Source: Linnemannia hyalina (taxonomy: Eukaryota > Mortierellomycota > Mortierellomycetes > Mortierellales > Mortierellaceae). Taken from it: a DNA stretch of 64,000 bases. The translations under genes were made by a program, and so were the position numbers. The notes under the pieces were generated by a model. The model was not told the origin of the DNA and did no database searches. It saw only the letters and a list, made by a program, of their open reading frames with translations. The number at the start of each line of letters is the position of its first letter. Position 1 is the stretch's first letter. Positions 23,075 through 35,700 of the stretch are shown piece by piece. The stretch is taken from contig JAHRHY010000001.1 in assembly GCA_019671135.1 (NCBI GenBank), positions 1,674,001 to 1,738,000 of the forward strand, given 5' to 3'.

Positions 23075-24091
23075 TTACTGCTGCTGTTGCTGCTCTTGTT
23101 GCTCCTGTTTCTTCTTATGCTTTTCGACCTTCTTGGGCGTGCCCTGGAGGAGCATGGTGACGGTGGTGGCCTTGACCCACTCAGGCTGCTTGACATACTT
23201 GGACACGGGCTCGAACTCGTTCTTAATCCTCTCCATGATCAGCCCGCGTTCTTGAGGGGTGGTGGACTTGCCCTTCTTGCCGTTGACCTGGATCTCGAGC
23301 CGGTGACCCTTTTCGAGGAAGGCTCTGAATTTGGCGAGTTTGTGCTCGAGGTCGTGGGCGTCGGTCCCCCAGTTGAGCTGGAGTTCCTTGGTCGAGAGCT
23401 CGTTGGACTTCTTGGCCTGCTTGGCAGCCTTGGCCTTCTCGTAGAGTTCCTTCTTGCTGAAGAGCTTGCAGATGGGAGGTTGGGCGCCCGAGTCGACTTC
23501 GATCAGGAAGTATTTCGAACGGTCGAAAGTCTTTAACACACTCGAGAGACGCTTCTCGCCCTCGTTACCCTCAGGACCGACAAACTGGATCCAATGACAT
23601 TCGATTTCTTCGTCGCGACGGGGTCTATCGAGGGGGGCTTGGGAGCGCTTCTCGTTGTTGGTTTTGGAGCGCGATGTGTTGTTGATAGAGGTGGAGGAAG
23701 AAGGGACGGCGGCTTTGCTGCCTGCAGCAGAGCCAGGAAGTGGACGCTTCAAAGGACCCCTGGTGTTGTTGTTGTGGTTATGGTTGGGAGAAGAGGACAG
23801 GTTGCCGCCAGCGCCAGAGAGGGGAATGTTGAGACCATCGAGGATTCCATTGATAGAGCCCGAGTTCCTGAGGAATTCACGGTTGCTGCTCTTGTTGCCG
23901 CCGTTGTTGTTGTTGGGACGGAAGTTGGAAGAGTTGGAGGGGTTGGTGGATCGGGGTTGTGATGGTGTGGGGGCGAGAAAGTCGAGGGTGTTGAGGAATG
24001 CGGCGCCGCTGGAGCGGGTGGTGTAGGGGGCGACATGTGTCTTTGTGAGGACGGTGAATGCGGTGCGGCGGAAGGGGATCATGGTCGCCAT
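23075..24091 (-). CDS. Mitochondrial translation initiation factor IF-3
   Basis: A single-exon 338-residue protein. The N terminus is basic and hydroxylated without acids (MATMIPFRRTAFTVLTKTH), as expected for a mitochondrial presequence. An Asn/Ser/Pro-rich linker runs to about residue 165. Then come the IF3 N domain (FLIEVDSGAQPPICKLFSKK) followed by a Lys/Ala helix, and the IF3 C domain (TKELQLNWGTDAHDLEHKL, GHRLEIQVNGKKGK). IF-3 binds the small mitoribosomal subunit and promotes subunit dissociation and start-codon selection. The protein ends in a Gln/Glu/Lys-rich tail. The linker makes it longer than bacterial IF-3 (about 180 residues), which is common in mitochondrial forms. It is head-to-head with nicastrin. 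Confidence 0.9.
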   Translation of the reverse strand: MATMIPFRRTAFTVLTKTHVAPYTTRSSGAAFLNTLDFLAPTPSQPRSTNPSNSSNFRPNNNNGGNKSSNREFLRNSGSINGILDGLNIPLSGAGGNLSSSPNHNHNNNTRGPLKRPLPGSAAGSKAAVPSSSTSINNTSRSKTNNEKRSQAPLDRPRRDEEIECHWIQFVGPEGNEGEKRLSSVLKTFDRSKYFLIEVDSGAQPPICKLFSKKELYEKAKAAKQAKKSNELSTKELQLNWGTDAHDLEHKLAKFRAFLEKGHRLEIQVNGKKGKSTTPQERGLIMERIKNEFEPVSKYVKQPEWVKATTVTMLLQGTPKKVEKHKKKQEQQEQQQQQ

Positions 24092-24315
24092 TTGGTATAT
24101 GTTTATGTGAGTAGGGTGGGAGGAAGGAAGCCTTGCAAAGGCTGAACCGGGTGGAGGTTGGTTTTGTTGAGAAAAGTGAAGGGGACCCTTAAGTTCAAGG
24201 GTGGACTGCCCTTTCAGTCAAAGCCCGCGCCCAACTAACCTGGCTGGCGACACTTTTGCACACCTTTCTGCTCTTCAAAACTACCAGCAACCACACACGA
24301 AACTAATTCATCCGG
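24092..24315. promoter_or_regulatory. 224-bp divergent promoter, mtIF3 / nicastrin
   Basis: Only 224 bases separate the mtIF3 ATG (24091, minus) from the inferred nicastrin ATG (24316, plus), so a shared bidirectional promoter is likely. No specific element could be identified. Confidence 0.55.
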
Positions 24316-27271
24316 ATGGTCTCAAAACGGCTCAGGACAAGTGCCATTCTCAGCAGGGTTGCCATCAGTCTCGCCGCAGGTGCAGTGCATCTCCTTCGAT
24401 GAGAAGCGACATTCGTTTGTTCAGTTGCCCTGCGACAGAGAGAAAGAACACCTTTGAAGCTGACCCTTAGATATTTTCTATATCGCACCTCTTTTTGAAT
24501 CAATTGCTCCATGAATGGATATAGTCTGCTGTCTTGCCAGTGCTCAAGATATCTACGATACAATCTACAATGACATTGGATCCTTGCCATGTGTCCGCCT
24601 GCTGAACGCTACAGGATTCGTAGGATGCCAATGTATGTGTTGGCAGCAACTCGTCAATGGCGTTGAGGAATAAGCGTACTGATCAGACCGAGAAATTTAA
24701 CATTGCCGATGTCTCCTTGTCTTTGTAGCTATGGGGGCTGCGTCAGGCGTGCTGTACAGGGCAGACACTCTGGAGGATATCAAGCAATTTGCTAGCGACG
24801 GCGGACTCGGGAACCAGTATACAGTCGTGATCCCATACTGGCTGTTGTCAAGGTAAGAAGGACACGTCTAGCATAATGATAACCATCGTTCAAAAATGTC
24901 GAGACTGATTTCCTGTTCAACGTCGGACTAAACTCTCTATCCTTTTCCTCCTCTGTAGCTCTAATGTAGACATTTTGAAGTCTTCGAAAAGGCTGGCAGC
25001 AATCCTCGCGGTGGTCAATGGGACAGACCCAGCACATGCAGTTGCGGCAAGACCCGCAGCCATCATTTCCCCCGATACAACATGTCCCAACTGCGAGTTC
25101 GGTCTCTACGCCAACACACCAAAGCAGTACCAATGGAACCCAACCGTAAAGTGGTGAAGCCCTAAGGAACTCAGCCTGCTGTGGCATTGACAAAGTACGA
25201 GGCTTCTGGACTTAACTTTTTATTTCTTCTGAAAAATGCCAAAAATAGGGCTCTGGGTTGCTTTTTGAGCAATTTGATTTCCCTATCTATGCGCTGAACA
25301 CCATGGACATCCGCAACACTATGTCATATGCCTCAGTTATGCAGGCGGTGAACAGGAACCGGGATAAGGGCTATCGGGACTATCCATTGAAGTCGCTCCA
25401 GTTCCACTCGTTCATGTGGGGTGCCCAGGATACTGGCGCCTGTCTTCGCAAAGGTCAGCGGTGTGAATATTTTCCGATTGCAGTTGGTTACACTGATCTA
25501 CTAGGGGTGGTGGAAACAGCAATTCACATTTATTTATTTTTCTTGATGAAAATAGGATGGTGCACGCCAGTAGGAGGAGCTTCGGTTTGGTCTACCCCTT
25601 CGACTAACATCTCTTACACGGATGAGAAACCAATTGTTGTCATCACTGCTGCGATGGATTCTAGATCACTTTTCCACGATCTCACGCTGGGCGTCGAGAC
25701 TTCTGTAGCAGGAATGGTGACCGTCTTAGCGGTGGCCGAGGCATTGAGTCGCGTAAGTGTCTCCTTTGAATCTTGATTTCACAATAGGTGCAGAGAAAGC
25801 GGGAGAGGACCAAATTTAACCATCGTCTCATTTAATACTGACTAGTCTACAATCCCTCTGGATACGATGTCAAAACATATTGTATATACCCTTTTCACTG
25901 GCGAGGCATGGGGATTCAGCGGATCACAGCGTTTCGTCCAGGATATCACATCGACGCCCATTCAGTGCGAGAAACCTCCAACCTCAGGATCTGGATGTGC
26001 CTATCCATTCTACTCTGATCTTGAGTTTCAGCGCTTGAATCCTGCCAATATTGAGGCCATCCTAGAGGTCGGACAGATCGCCGGGATGGGCGGAGCAGGA
26101 GGGAGCCCAACACTTTATGCCCACGTCGACAACATCCAGGAATCAGCCTCGACCGCGCTCTTGAACCAAATCGTTCAGATCGGAGCCAACGGAAGCACTA
26201 CCGTCCCTCCTGACCCCAATGCAGGAAATCCTGTACAAGCAGCCAATTCAGACGGCGTGAAGCGAGGATTGCCACCTTCAAGCTCAATGTCGTTTTTGAA
26301 GTCTCGAGGCAACATCCCTACCGTTGTGCTGACGGATTTCCAGAAGCAGATGAGTGCCCTTACAAACCATGATCAGGACGACAGCTGGAACACTCCCAAC
26401 ACTGTCAACTTGATCCAGCAGGCGGCTTCGGTGATCTCCAAAACGGCTTGGCTGCAGGCTCAGGGCGTTTCCGACTCTGCGGCCATGACCCCTGCACAGA
26501 CGGAAGCCATTGCCAGTATTCAGGTCGATGCTGGACTTGTTCAGGATCTGTTGGAGTGTCTTTCATTCAACTATTCCTGCCCGCTTGTGGACAGATACCT
26601 CAATGGTAAGTTTTCGTATCTACAGTGCAACAGTTTGAAAAGCTGAAAGTTATGATTAAGATGCTTATTAGATCGCACTTTGCGTTGTTTTTGTTGTCGG
26701 TGATTAGTCACTGCCTCTCCCACTCCTCCAGCACGCTTGCCCCACTACTCAGGAACACTGTACAGTCAGTCCCAGCCCTTCCCTATCTTTGCTTGGAGCT
26801 TTTTGGCAAACATGACAAGCGTCAAGAACACGACATCGCCGACGCCCCGAGTAACAGGATGCAGCTCTATGCCCGCAATTGTTCAGTGTGGTCCCAAGGA
26901 GTATTGCGTGGGAGACCAGTGCCTTGTCAGTTTGACGCGATACCATGATGCGTATGGAACTGGCCTTGCCATGAACTCGAATTCTGAGTACTATATCAAA
27001 GATGCTTCCAAGCCTGTCTGGACCGAGAGCACGTAAGTCTTCGTGGGCCTCTGGAAGAATGACGATATCCTTTGAAAGCCAGTTCTTTTTTCTTCTGACA
27101 CTCTTCTTTGTTTGATGTAGATGGGATCCTATCGGTCTTAGGATGTTTGATGTGACCTCGCCTGGGTCCCAGATAGCAGAGCTGATGACGGGGCTTGCGT
27201 TGACGCTTGTCAGCAGTGGCGTGGTCTGGTACTCGAGACGGTTCCTGAAGAAGACTCTGAAGGAGGACTAA
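24316..27271 (+). CDS. NCSTN: Nicastrin (gamma-secretase subunit)
   Basis: Nine exons: 24316-24379, 24525-24632, 24729-24852, 24959-25145, 25249-25453, 25556-25752, 25846-26605, 26708-27032, 27121-27271. They give 706 residues, close to human nicastrin (709). Joining exon 1 to exon 2 yields a classic signal peptide (MVSKRLRTSAILSRVAISLA, then AVCCLASA before QDIYD). The lumenal part contains nicastrin landmarks: LLNATGFVGCQ, PTGSGLLFEQFDFPIYAL, FHSFMWGAQDTGAC, and the M28-peptidase-like block VVITAAMDSRSLFHD followed by YTLFTGEAWGFSGSQRFVQD. It ends with one membrane helix (ELMTGLALTLVSSGVVWYSR) and a short basic tail. Nicastrin is the substrate-gating subunit of gamma-secretase with presenilin, APH-1 and PEN-2. 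The exon 1 donor (GTGCAG) is the least certain boundary. Confidence 0.92.
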
Positions 27272-27936
27272 GCTGAGCTGATTACACGTGACCCATGTCT
27301 TGAGCTTCTTTTTTTCGCACATCAAAATGAAATCAATTCCACCTCTTTGTTGGTTCCTGTCGTCCCTCTTCACTCTTTTGTCATCGCCTCCTTTCCTGAA
27401 CCTTACATCTCCTTTCACTCCCCCTCCACCCCCACTTTGCTCCTTCTTCCTTCACACACGCCACCTTCGTTTCTTTATCCATCCCTTTGGACGCCAGTGC
27501 AATAAAACTACATCCAACACTCACAACAAAGGTTCGACTTTTTTTCATTTTCGATGGCGTTATTTTTATTTTTTCGGAGAAGGTTTCACTTCATTTTGGC
27601 GGCTTCCAAAGCAGCAGGGTGGAAGTGTGAAAAAGAGAGGTGGGGCCAAGGAGGATCTCAGGGGGTAGCATTCTGTATGTTGGTTACCGTAAGGATTGGC
27701 TTCTTATGTGTGTGTTTTGAGATGTTGGTTGCCCAAATCCCGAGAAACTACACGCGCTATTTTTTTTTCTTTTTTCTGCGAATGGTCATGCAATCAACTG
27801 AATGCTCGTTGCTGTGTGTTGTATTTCATTCTGCAAGGACCTCGCCCCTCTAACCTTACTTCTCTCTCTTTTATAATCACAGGCTGAACAAAAACAAAGC
27901 AACGCGCTCACTCTCAGACACGACCTTTCCTTTCAA
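27272..27936. other. Spacer between nicastrin and the J protein
   Basis: Nicastrin 3'UTR followed by CT-rich sequence (about 27345-27480) and AT-rich DNA up to the J-protein ATG. It is probably the terminator of the first gene and promoter/leader of the second. No other gene is seen. Confidence 0.5.
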
Positions 27937-29394
27937 ATGCCAAAGATCACCTCATTTGCACTGTACGACCCAGAGGTGTCGCTCTACAGCTGCCTCAACA
28001 TTTCGCAAGACGTGGACCAGGCGACGATCAAGAAAGCTTACTACAAACTCGCACTCGCCCATCACCCCGACAAACAGAGTCCCTCGAGTACTGATGCAGA
28101 GCGGGATCAGGCCACGGCGCGCTTCCAGCGGCTTGGGTTTGCGTATGCCGTCCTGGGGGATCCTCAACGACGACACGTTTATGATCAGACGGGCGATGTG
28201 TCAGAGGAAGGCATGGCAGGATTTGGAGCGCAGGGTCAGGCTGCTGGAGGGTGGGACGCTTATTTCAGGGAGCTCTGGGGAGGTGTGGTCTCGGAGGAGA
28301 CTATCAGAGAGTTTGAGCGAACTTATCGGTTTTCGGACGAGGAGAAGAAGGATGTGATTCAGGCCTATGTGACCTATCGGGGTGACATGGACGGGATCTT
28401 GTCGGCAGTTCCAGTATGCAGTTTCCAGGACGAGGAGCGGTTCCGTAAGATGATCCAGAGTGGGATCGATGCCAAGGTCGTTCGCAAATATAAGGCCTTT
28501 GGCGGACCTGTGGTCGATCCCAAGGCCGCGGCGAGGAGGAAACGGGAAGCTGAGGCCGAGGCTGTTGAGGCCGAGAAGCTGTGGAAGGAACTGGGGCTTG
28601 AGCGTCTCAAGAAGCAATCGTCGACGAAACGCAAGCATAGCACAGAACCGGATGAGCCACCACCAGAGCCTGGATCGGAGCGGGAGCTGCAGTTGATGTT
28701 GATGGAGAGAAACAAGGGACGACAGAGCGCCATGGATGCTCTGCTGGAAAAGTACTCGACCCCAAACCCTAAGAAGCCAAAGAAGGAGAAGAAGCAGCCC
28801 AACAAGAAGAACGGTGCAGGAAACAACTTGCAGGAATCCTCGTCATCTTCGTCGTCATCGTCGATGGGGACACATCAACACCAATATCTCCAACAGCAAA
28901 CTTACATGTACAAGGAACCGTCAGAGGAAGCATTCTTGGCAACACAGGCTCAGATTCTCAGTCGAAAGACTGCAGCAGAAACTGCGGCAGCGGTCGGGAT
29001 CCACCCTTCGTTGACGACCTCGTCCCATATCCATCACCAACAACAAAATCAGACGCTTCACATACATCAGACCCCGTCTGTGCACCAGACGCATTCAGTA
29101 CACCAGTTGCATACGATGCCTCAGTCGCATCATCTCAACGGCTACGCTACCAACAGCAACAACAACCAACACCTTTTGAACACTGGCATTCACCCTAACA
29201 GCACGTACCGGACAGCCCAACAGCAGCAACAACAATTGCCACAACAACAGTCGCAACAGCAACAGCAGCAACACCATGTTCATCAATATCAACAATCGCA
29301 GCAGCCGCAACACCAGCGTCAGCAACACCACCCACAGCAGCATCAACAACAGCCAATGGTTGGTGGCTCTGGAAGGAATTCTCGCCGGATGTAG
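27937..29394 (+). CDS. DNAJC9-like J-domain protein with Q/H-rich tail
   Basis: A single exon of 485 residues. The J domain occupies about residues 14-85 (LYSCLNISQDVDQATIKKAY, then HHPDK carrying the HPD motif that stimulates Hsp70). After it comes the DNAJC9-type region: ELWGGVVSEETIREFERTY, VIQAYVTYRGDMDGILSAVP, then an Arg/Glu/Ala helix. Animal DNAJC9 is a nuclear histone H3-H4 chaperone that recruits Hsp70; the same role is inferred here. From about residue 265 the protein becomes Lys-rich, then Ser-rich, and finally about 130 residues of Gln/His-rich low complexity. Human DNAJC9 (about 260 residues) lacks that extension. Confidence 0.85.
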   Translation: MPKITSFALYDPEVSLYSCLNISQDVDQATIKKAYYKLALAHHPDKQSPSSTDAERDQATARFQRLGFAYAVLGDPQRRHVYDQTGDVSEEGMAGFGAQGQAAGGWDAYFRELWGGVVSEETIREFERTYRFSDEEKKDVIQAYVTYRGDMDGILSAVPVCSFQDEERFRKMIQSGIDAKVVRKYKAFGGPVVDPKAAARRKREAEAEAVEAEKLWKELGLERLKKQSSTKRKHSTEPDEPPPEPGSERELQLMLMERNKGRQSAMDALLEKYSTPNPKKPKKEKKQPNKKNGAGNNLQESSSSSSSSSMGTHQHQYLQQQTYMYKEPSEEAFLATQAQILSRKTAAETAAAVGIHPSLTTSSHIHHQQQNQTLHIHQTPSVHQTHSVHQLHTMPQSHHLNGYATNSNNNQHLLNTGIHPNSTYRTAQQQQQQLPQQQSQQQQQQHHVHQYQQSQQPQHQRQQHHPQQHQQQPMVGGSGRNSRRM

Positions 29395-29749
29395 AGAATA
29401 GAAGCATCCTTTCTTCGTCTTTGCTTTTATTCTTATGTTCTCGCCGTAGAACCATCTTTTTGTTTGCGATTTGCAGTCTGACAAGACTATGACACGAGCA
29501 TACCACCACCACCACCACCACTACCACCATACACTCAGATCGAAAGACAGGACCTTTTTTTCTTTTACCTACTCTTTCTAATTTCGTTTCAAAACTCTGC
29601 ACACCCCATTTATCGTTTCGTCGTTTTTTTTTCTTTCGCATTTTCTTTTTCCAAATTAAAGTTTTTCTTTTGCTTTGCTACTCTCGTTACCTTTTTATTC
29701 TGTGCATCTCGTTTCTTCATTACTCTCTCTTTCGCAGGTATTCTTCGGC
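29395..29749. other. Convergent 3' intergenic region
   Basis: It lies between the stop codons of the J protein (+) and DOP1 (-). It holds an ACC/CCA trinucleotide run at about 29500-29530 and T-rich 3'UTR sequence. No gene is seen. Confidence 0.5.
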
Positions 29750-32700
29750 CTACTCTTCTATGCTACTACCACCGAGCATGTCACGCTCGATGAGAGCCTC
29801 TATGAACTTTGTATCGGGTTTGGCGAGTGTGTAGGTCGTATGGTACACATACTGGGCCACATGCGACAAGAAGAACTCAAGCTCGCGGACATGTTGGATC
29901 GAGCGCATCGTCAACATGGGTCTCTTCAGAGTTCTGCTCGAACTCGATGACGACTGCTGTTGCGGTTGGAAACCTCCACGAACGACAGATTTTTCAGACT
30001 GGGGTCCCGTCAAGGTTGGAGATGCAGAGAGGGGTATCGATAGGTTGGAACCAGTAGACGAGGCAAGGTTCTGGGATCCAACTGACATTTGCTGCAAGAT
30101 ATCGTTCTCGGTCAACCAACGGTCTTCCTCTGAGAGCATGCTGTTGCTGTTGATGTTGGTATTGTTGTTGTTGGCGCTGGCATAGCCTTCCAGTGGCGCC
30201 TCCTCAAACAACTTCTTGCCAAGACGGTCCATCAAGGCATGGGGCATCGCTTCACCCATAGGCGAGTGCATCACCGTCTGACGGATCGCGTCCGAAATAA
30301 AGATCCATTGATGACTATGTCCAATGAGTTAACAAAAAATATGTACCCCGTTAGATCTCATGTCGTCATAACAAAGTTTTCACAATATCATAGTCGAGTG
30401 AGATAAACTTACATAAAGTACAGTCCGTTCTCAAGAACAAAAAGCAAATCCAGGAACTTGCACGCCGACAAGAAGAGACTGATCTGTTCAGGCCGATCAT
30501 TCTCGTCTGTCAAGAACAAATTGAACAGTTGAATCTATTTCACATTGGAATCGTGATCGGAGTTCCAACAAGTTAGTTCATTACACGTATAGTCAAACGA
30601 CTTGAAAAGGTAGCTTGAAAGCTACAAAACAAGAGACTTACAAGTTCTGTTAAGAGGACTGGCCAGAAGTTGTTCAAGTGTTGGTTGGAGATTCGGCAAA
30701 GCAAAACTCGCAAACACAGGTAGATCTACACAACACACCAAAAAAAAAAAAACGAGAAACGAGAACACACGATTAGAATCCTCTCACATATAATCAAGTC
30801 ATACTCATCATACACTTTGCATGTGTTTTCTTTACCTCCGGGTGGACTTGCTCAGTGGAACTCAATTTGAGCAATTCGACCAACTTCTCTTGAATGTTGG
30901 GCAGCTGGGGCAGATACTGGTCGACAGTGCCACACCAAATGACAAATGTCAATCTGCGTAACATTAGGGCCCGGTTAAGAGATTCCTGATCTCTGCTCGT
31001 AAACAGGGCACTAGTGGGCGAAGTCGATATCCGTCCTGTTGGCCAATCGAAAATCAATGGATTAACATTTGTACAAACACAAAACACAGCCTCATTTCAC
31101 TTTATGAGGTCATGCATTCCGTAAAAGAAATCCTTACCAAGAAGCTCCACCAATCGTTCTTTCTCTGAAGTCATCGCAGTTTGGATGAGCTGGCGCCATT
31201 TACGAGCAACAGCAGGACCCATGGCAAAGAAGCGGTTGTCCAAGAACACTTCCCAGACTTCCTTACGCCACGTACGATAGGCAAAGGGGATCTTGGAGAT
31301 CTCGCAGAGCAGGTCCACTGACGAGTCATTGATCCCTGCACGCGACTTTAGTGATGGTGCGATCACATAGTACATCAGATTGGTGAATGCAGTCGTGACG
31401 CGGTCCTGTTCCTGCAGGATCCTGCGAAGGTTGGGAATGACAAGTTGGCACAAACTGACCAGGATCTGTTGAATCAAAACGTCCTCCTTGGTTTTTCCTG
31501 CACGTCTAGCCTGCTCCACTTCCGTCATGGCCGAAGAAGGCGGCCGCACAGATTCCCGCGAGTCATCTACAAATAAAGAGGGGTGGCAGTATTAGTAATT
31601 CATGTTGCTTCAAATCTACAATACCATTTTCAAGATAAGAGCGATAATGACAGAAACATACCACTCTCTTCCATAATCTCAAAGTCTTGAGGATTCCTGT
31701 TGCGAAGCCAAATGCCCTGGTCAAAGGATCGTCCAGCAATCAAAATACAGTAGTCTAAAACACGCTGGTAGAGATCACTGGCATCACGTCGGATTTTCTT
31801 GTCGTCAAAGTAGCTGGTATGTGAAAGTCGATCGCAGATCACAGTCATGATTCGGAGCAGCGAAGGGAAAGCGTACTTGTAGGTCGTTGCCTGAGGAAAG
31901 TACTCGCGTACAAAGTTCAAGCACATCGGCCAAAGATCGATCAACGACTCTGCCGAAGGCAAGTACGTGCAGTAAATCTCCATGAATCGCAGCAGTACAG
32001 TATCCGAACTATAGTGTAAAAACGAATCATGTGAGCGCGCAAAAAGACTTTTTTGCCATATTATTAAGTCGATGAAGTACGTTCAAAGCAGTCGATAACT
32101 TACGCTTTGCTGATTCGGAGATTAGGGCGCTTGGATCGAGTGGTCGACATGCCTTGGGTTCTAGCCCTGGTGCTCTCCAATAGGGTCAAGAAGATGGCCA
32201 GCGGCGATGCTCCTGGGATGGTGCTCAGGATATCGAGCGTCCTGTAATCAGACTCGAACTTTGAGTTCTCCAGATCGAGGACTGCGGGGTTCTCGGCAAG
32301 AAACAGCTCCACAAATGCCTCCGTCACTTCCGAAGGGTATGCTTTGTACAGTCCTGCCAAGATTCGCTTCACCCTTGCGCGAGCACGATCTCCGATAAAC
32401 TGCAGTGAAATGTCATCAGTCTCTGACACGTTGATCGCCTTGCCGTCAAAAGCAGACCAGAGTTCGACGAAAATTTGAATGATACTGACGATGTTGTAAA
32501 GAACGGTGTCGCGAGCCTATAGTAGCAATAGTTAATATCAATAGATATAATGTTTGTTAGGTGGCAGCGATGCATCTTGAACTCATAGCTTGATAGCATG
32601 AAACTGTGGGCGTTACCTTGTTCTCCTGAAATGAATCGCTAGTATGAACCTCGATGCTCAAGACATTGGCAACAAGACCTTGTGTTCCACGCAAACCATC

Positions 32701-35700
32701 GCTCCACTCTTGTTTGTGGACAGGGTCTACCTCCTCTCCGAGTCGTGCCTCTGCCAAACTGAATGTCAGCAAGCGCTCAAGTCCCGTCAAGAAAATCATC
32801 AAGTCTTGGTCGGTCAAGTTGGGCGATCCAGTCGCGACCCTGTCATTGTCGGTGTATGCCTCGATCAAAGAGGCTCGGCTCCGCAAAATCTGGTCGCAGA
32901 GACACTGAACCACAGGCAACAGAACCCTCCTGAAATAGTTGGTCAGGAAGGGAAGCGCAAGCATCAAAAAGTCCATCCAGTGCTGAAGAATTGGCCGATT
33001 GGTTGGGACCGAGAGGGCATCAAATACTGTTTTCACAAATAAAGGTGATGACCCGACGACGCGGAACAGACCTTCGCCTGCATCCTGTGTCGATTGGTTG
33101 TGTCCAGTCGCGCCCTCGAATGTTGACATCGAGCTGTCCCGAGGCAAAGATCCGTTATGGGAGGTCGAGTTGGCGGAAGTCGGCTTCTTGACCGGTGTAG
33201 TTCCCATGAGGATTGTGGCGTGCAGCAGGTGGAGAAGGCGACTCTGTAAGTCAAGACGTTCGTGGTTGATGCAATAGAGCATCTTGTTGATAACCGTCTT
33301 GTGGATCATGGCGAGAAGGTTGGTGTCGATGTGGTCAATCTTGGAAATGATAAAGTGCAGAAAGTCGGCAGCAACCATGTGGATCTCCTCGTTGAGGTTC
33401 AGCATCGACTTGTAGTCGCTTGTAGGCTCGCTCTCGATGAACCTGTCGATCGTGGAAAATACCATGTTAACCGTCGTTTCGATATTTTAAGCTCTCTTTG
33501 ACCAGTCTGGCAGGGTTTCCATAATTCCATAAAGTACAATCGTTACCTCAACGCCAATTTGACGAAGCAATCCAAGTATGTGGGCGTAGTCTTGGAATCT
33601 ACAAGAACCATCGTAATAAAGTGGCAAATTGACAAGGTTGGTTATGACACTCTTCAACACAGACGTCCACCGTTTCGGTCGAATACATACCTGAAACGCC
33701 AACAATCTCAGCCACGACTGGGATCATGTCGATAGGGATGGTTGATTGCCGGATAGAGCGCAAAAATCCAAGACCGCCGAATCGAAAGACGGTCAGCAGG
33801 GTGTTGAAGACATATTGAACCTGGGCCTGGTTGAAGTTCCGGATGTAGTAATGCACAGGGAAGTACTCGTTGTGGAATGTCTCCTCTGACTTATTCCGCA
33901 CGATGGTGTGGTCAAAGAGCACAAGCATGAGAGGATCAAGCAGCCTAGGGTAAGACTTTAGATTACTCCTGATCCAGGTTTCTCCTGCTCTCCTGTTGGA
34001 CGGATTAGTGCTACTGAGGGAGTCCAGCATAAGCATCATAGGCCGCACAAACGCTGTAGAGTTGTGTTGAATGTCATCTAGATATTGAATGATAAAACAT
34101 ACTGAGGTTAATACCTGGTCTTGCTCGGATGGCTTCTTTCTCAAAGCAACCCATACATTCAGCAATCGTACCTGAAAGTCGCCAGAAGACACCAAACTTC
34201 TGAAATGCGTCGACGCGAGCCCTCGCGTTGTCTACAACCAAGTATGACGCGATGGCCGTCTCAACTTCATGGCTAAGGGAGGTCACATCCTGTAGCATCC
34301 AGATGAGCTGCGAGACCCTCAGGTGCAATTGCATGTACTCCTCTGCGAAAAACGTCCAGAGCCTGTCCACAATTGCCTTCATGTGCTCTCGATTGTCCAC
34401 AAACGAGTGCTCAACAACTTTCAGATCCACAGTCAACTCTACAATTGTGGTGAGTAATGCGTCGATCATGGCAAAGTCGTCACTCTACTCGTGAAAGGAA
34501 TTACAGGGATTGTCGATTAATAAACTACACCTCGTGTTAGCCAGTACGCCTGTGCGTCAGGTTTCATTCGGGAACAAATGCATACTTTGTGGCAAGCCAG
34601 GCGCATTTTGTCAAGCCAAGGTCCAGAGAAATAGTCCTGGGGTGAGCTGGGTGTCTGGTATCGAGAAAGGATCGAGAGGATCTTGCAAGACTTTTGGATC
34701 ATTGTTCTCAGAGTACGGATGTTCGTCCTCGAGTCGTCAGCCATGCATGCGTCCAGAATGTTGCTGATGAAGTTCTGGATAATCGTGAGGGCCTGCTGTC
34801 GTAACGCATGACCGTTGATTCCTGCGTACTCCTTGGTTGCTAAATCCGATTCGTCCGTCTTTTGAGGCACCAGCATGAAGAACTCCTCAATGTAATCTTT
34901 GGCGCTCATTCCTGGCTCGAAGGAGATGACATTGGAGGCGGCGGCGGGTCCATTGCTCTCTCCTTTGTTAGGTGTCGGTACTGGGGTTGAAGGCTTTGAC
35001 TTGGAAGCGCGTGTGGGCTGTGGTGCTTGGATAAGTTGGTTCGCTTGTGGCGCAAAGACAGATGCGGGTATATGGCGGAAGAGCATCAAGCACAGCGAAA
35101 GCGCGTTGTTGACTTGATCAGCGTACAGCAGAACTTTGTTTTCAGAGATAATTCCCTAGAAACGCGGAGTAAATTATTGTGTTAGCGGGAGCCCTCGTAA
35201 GGACCTTGTATTAGCCACTGCGGCTTGTGAAAAATTGGCCAGTGGCGGTGAATTACCTGAATCCTGGTCAGCAGGAAAAGGAGGAACATTGGGATGTGAA
35301 GGTGCTGCATTTCCTCGTCATTCAACTTGAAAGAGTTCAAAAAGAAGATAACCAGATCGAGTGCGTATGACTCCTTGCCTGACTCCGCGGGAAAGTTCTC
35401 ATATATCGCCTCTGAAAGCTTCTTCCAGATTAAATATGGGTCCGTCATGTCGATCCACATGGTGGCTGTTTGAATGAGCTATGCATGACAACGATAATGG
35501 GTATACAACGATAGGAAAGTTCTGAGATGAGTCAAGGCAGAATTATATCGCATAATGTAAAGAGTTATTCGTATCAGACGCATACCTCAGCACCATGGTC
35601 GCCCACAACTACGTGTCGCTTTAGTGACACCAAGGCGTCCAAAAAGACCGCCTGAATGACCGGGTACCCAATGTCCCACTCGTCCAAAAGTGACACGAAC

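Noticed and set aside
24201..24470. 89-codon plus ORF just before nicastrin
   Set aside because: It overlaps the promoter and the signal-peptide exon in a different frame. The spliced nicastrin model explains the region better.
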